A program made the translations under genes and the position numbers. Of a stretch of DNA of 5,185 bases, positions 4,778-5,185 are shown one piece after another (the first letter of the stretch is position 1; every line of letters begins with the position of its first letter). Source of the DNA: Acidobacteriota bacterium (GTDB lineage Bacteria; Acidobacteriota; Terriglobia; Acidiferrales; UBA7541); assembly GCA_003161495.1 (NCBI GenBank), contig PMOP01000353.1, positions 228-5,412 of the forward strand, written 5' to 3'. The notes beneath the pieces were generated by a model. The model was not told where the DNA came from, ran no database searches, and worked only from the letters and a program-made list of their open reading frames with translations.

Positions 4778-5185
4778 TTAGACCTTCCGAAGAAGTTTGG
4801 CGGCACTGAGCCCAACGACCAAGTCTATCCCAATATGGGCCGCGATCGCGGGTATTAAACTCCCAGTCCATACGCGAATCAGTGCGAAGACAATTCCTAC
4901 TACAAATGTAGTTATAACTCCCCGCCTGCCCTGATACACATGCGACAACGAGAACCAGACTGACGATAGGATGGCCGCACCTGTATTTGGCGGCCCGAAA
5001 TTTACGATCACCCTTAGAAATGCCATGAACACAAATCCCCGGTACAAAATCTCTTCCGATATTCCGGCCGTGCAGGCCAGCGCCGCATAGAGTAAGGTTT
5101 CCGTCCCTGTTCGGGGCATGATTTTTTCTGTGATCTCAAAAACTCGTCCCCTCTTATCCGGTGGTATTCCTGCAATTCTGCGCAA
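4778..5185 (-). CDS. CPBP-family intramembrane glutamic protease (Abi/CAAX-like), N-terminus outside window
   Basis: The visible 135 residues run to a TAA at 4778-4780; the gene continues past the right edge, so the first codon seen is not a supported start. They contain the three CPBP (PF02517) motifs: AGISEEILYRGF (the EExxxR motif, about 40-51), FSLSH (FxxxH, about 78-82) and HIGID (HxxxD/N, about 117-121), embedded in hydrophobic helices at about 31-60, 68-82, 89-106 and 108-128. The family includes CAAX prenyl endopeptidase Rce1 and many bacterial membrane proteases with processing or bacteriocin-immunity roles; the substrate here is unknown. All catalytic motifs are intact, so the protein is probably active. 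The gene is 5 nt from rsmG and likely in the same transcript, which is positional and does not show a shared function. Confidence 0.88.
   Translation of the reverse strand: MRRIAGIPPDKRGRVFEITEKIMPRTGTETLLYAALACTAGISEEILYRGFVFMAFLRVIVNFGPPNTGAAILSSVWFSLSHVYQGRRGVITTFVVGIVFALIRVWTGSLIPAIAAHIGIDLVVGLSAAKLLRKV
4783..4788 (-). promoter_or_regulatory. Ribosome-binding site deciding the rsmG TTG start
   Basis: GGAAGG on the - strand lies 10 nt before the TTG at 4772 and overlaps the last sense codons of the CPBP gene (the Arg and Lys before its final Val). Its position ties rsmG translation to ribosomes finishing the upstream gene and argues against the upstream ATG at 4871. Confidence 0.55.
4898..4913. 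promoter_or_regulatory. Second BlaI-like dyad, inside the CPBP coding sequence
   Basis: TACTACA-AA-TGTAGTT shares 13 consecutive bases (TACTACAAATGTA) with the dyad at 2039-2054 and has six of seven half-site pairs (perfect inner ACTACA-AA-TGTAGT). It encodes Thr-Thr-Phe-Val-Val in the CPBP protein, so it could be a coincidence of codons. It lies about 125 nt upstream of the rsmG start, where an internal promoter could be. Confidence 0.2.

Noticed and set aside
1..5185. CRISPR array, tRNA, insertion sequence or toxin-antitoxin pair
   Set aside because: No regularly spaced repeats, cloverleaf, transposase motifs or small paired genes were seen on either strand.

Overview
The window looks like a piece of a bacterial chromosome close to the replication origin. 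It carries the chromosome-partitioning pair parA-parB with two parS centromere sites, the 16S rRNA methyltransferase gene rsmG just upstream, and, entering from the left edge on the opposite strand, the 3' end of a jag/khpB (R3H-domain) gene. jag and rsmG-parA-parB commonly sit together near oriC. I infer an Acidobacteriota-like organism from the mixed GC content, a bactofilin next to parAB, a CPBP protease before rsmG and BlaI-like dyads. No rRNA gene or unique marker is present, so the phylum call is tentative; Myxococcota or another deep-branching Gram-negative lineage remains possible.

Layout, left to right: (1) 1-137, + strand, C-terminal 44 codons of jag/khpB; (2) 13-1425, - strand, a membrane-bound YdjM/DUF457-type metal-dependent hydrolase whose last 41 codons lie antisense to jag; (3) 1491-1898, - strand, a bactofilin; (4) 1899-2054, an intergenic stretch with a bulged hairpin and a BlaI/MecI-like dyad; (5) 2055-2963 parB and 2917-3717 parA, - strand, overlapping by 47 nt; (6) 3718-4109, a 392-nt non-coding stretch bounded by two parS sites; (7) 4110-4772 rsmG and 4778-5185 a 5'-truncated CPBP intramembrane protease, - strand, separated by 5 nt and probably translationally coupled.

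How they fit together: ParB loads at the two parS sites immediately upstream of its own operon, and ParA moves the ParB-parS complex to segregate the origin. The bactofilin downstream is a good candidate for a cytoskeletal scaffold, because bactofilins are known to position ParABS in Myxococcus. RsmG is ribosome-maturation housekeeping. The CPBP protease and YdjM-like hydrolase are membrane proteins with no evident link to segregation.

Most of the window is conserved housekeeping DNA and I see no wholly new system. The points most worth a second look are the parABS-bactofilin association, a 16-nt BlaI-like dyad exactly at the parB/bactofilin junction with a second near-copy inside the CPBP gene, and the antisense 3' overlap of the hydrolase with jag.
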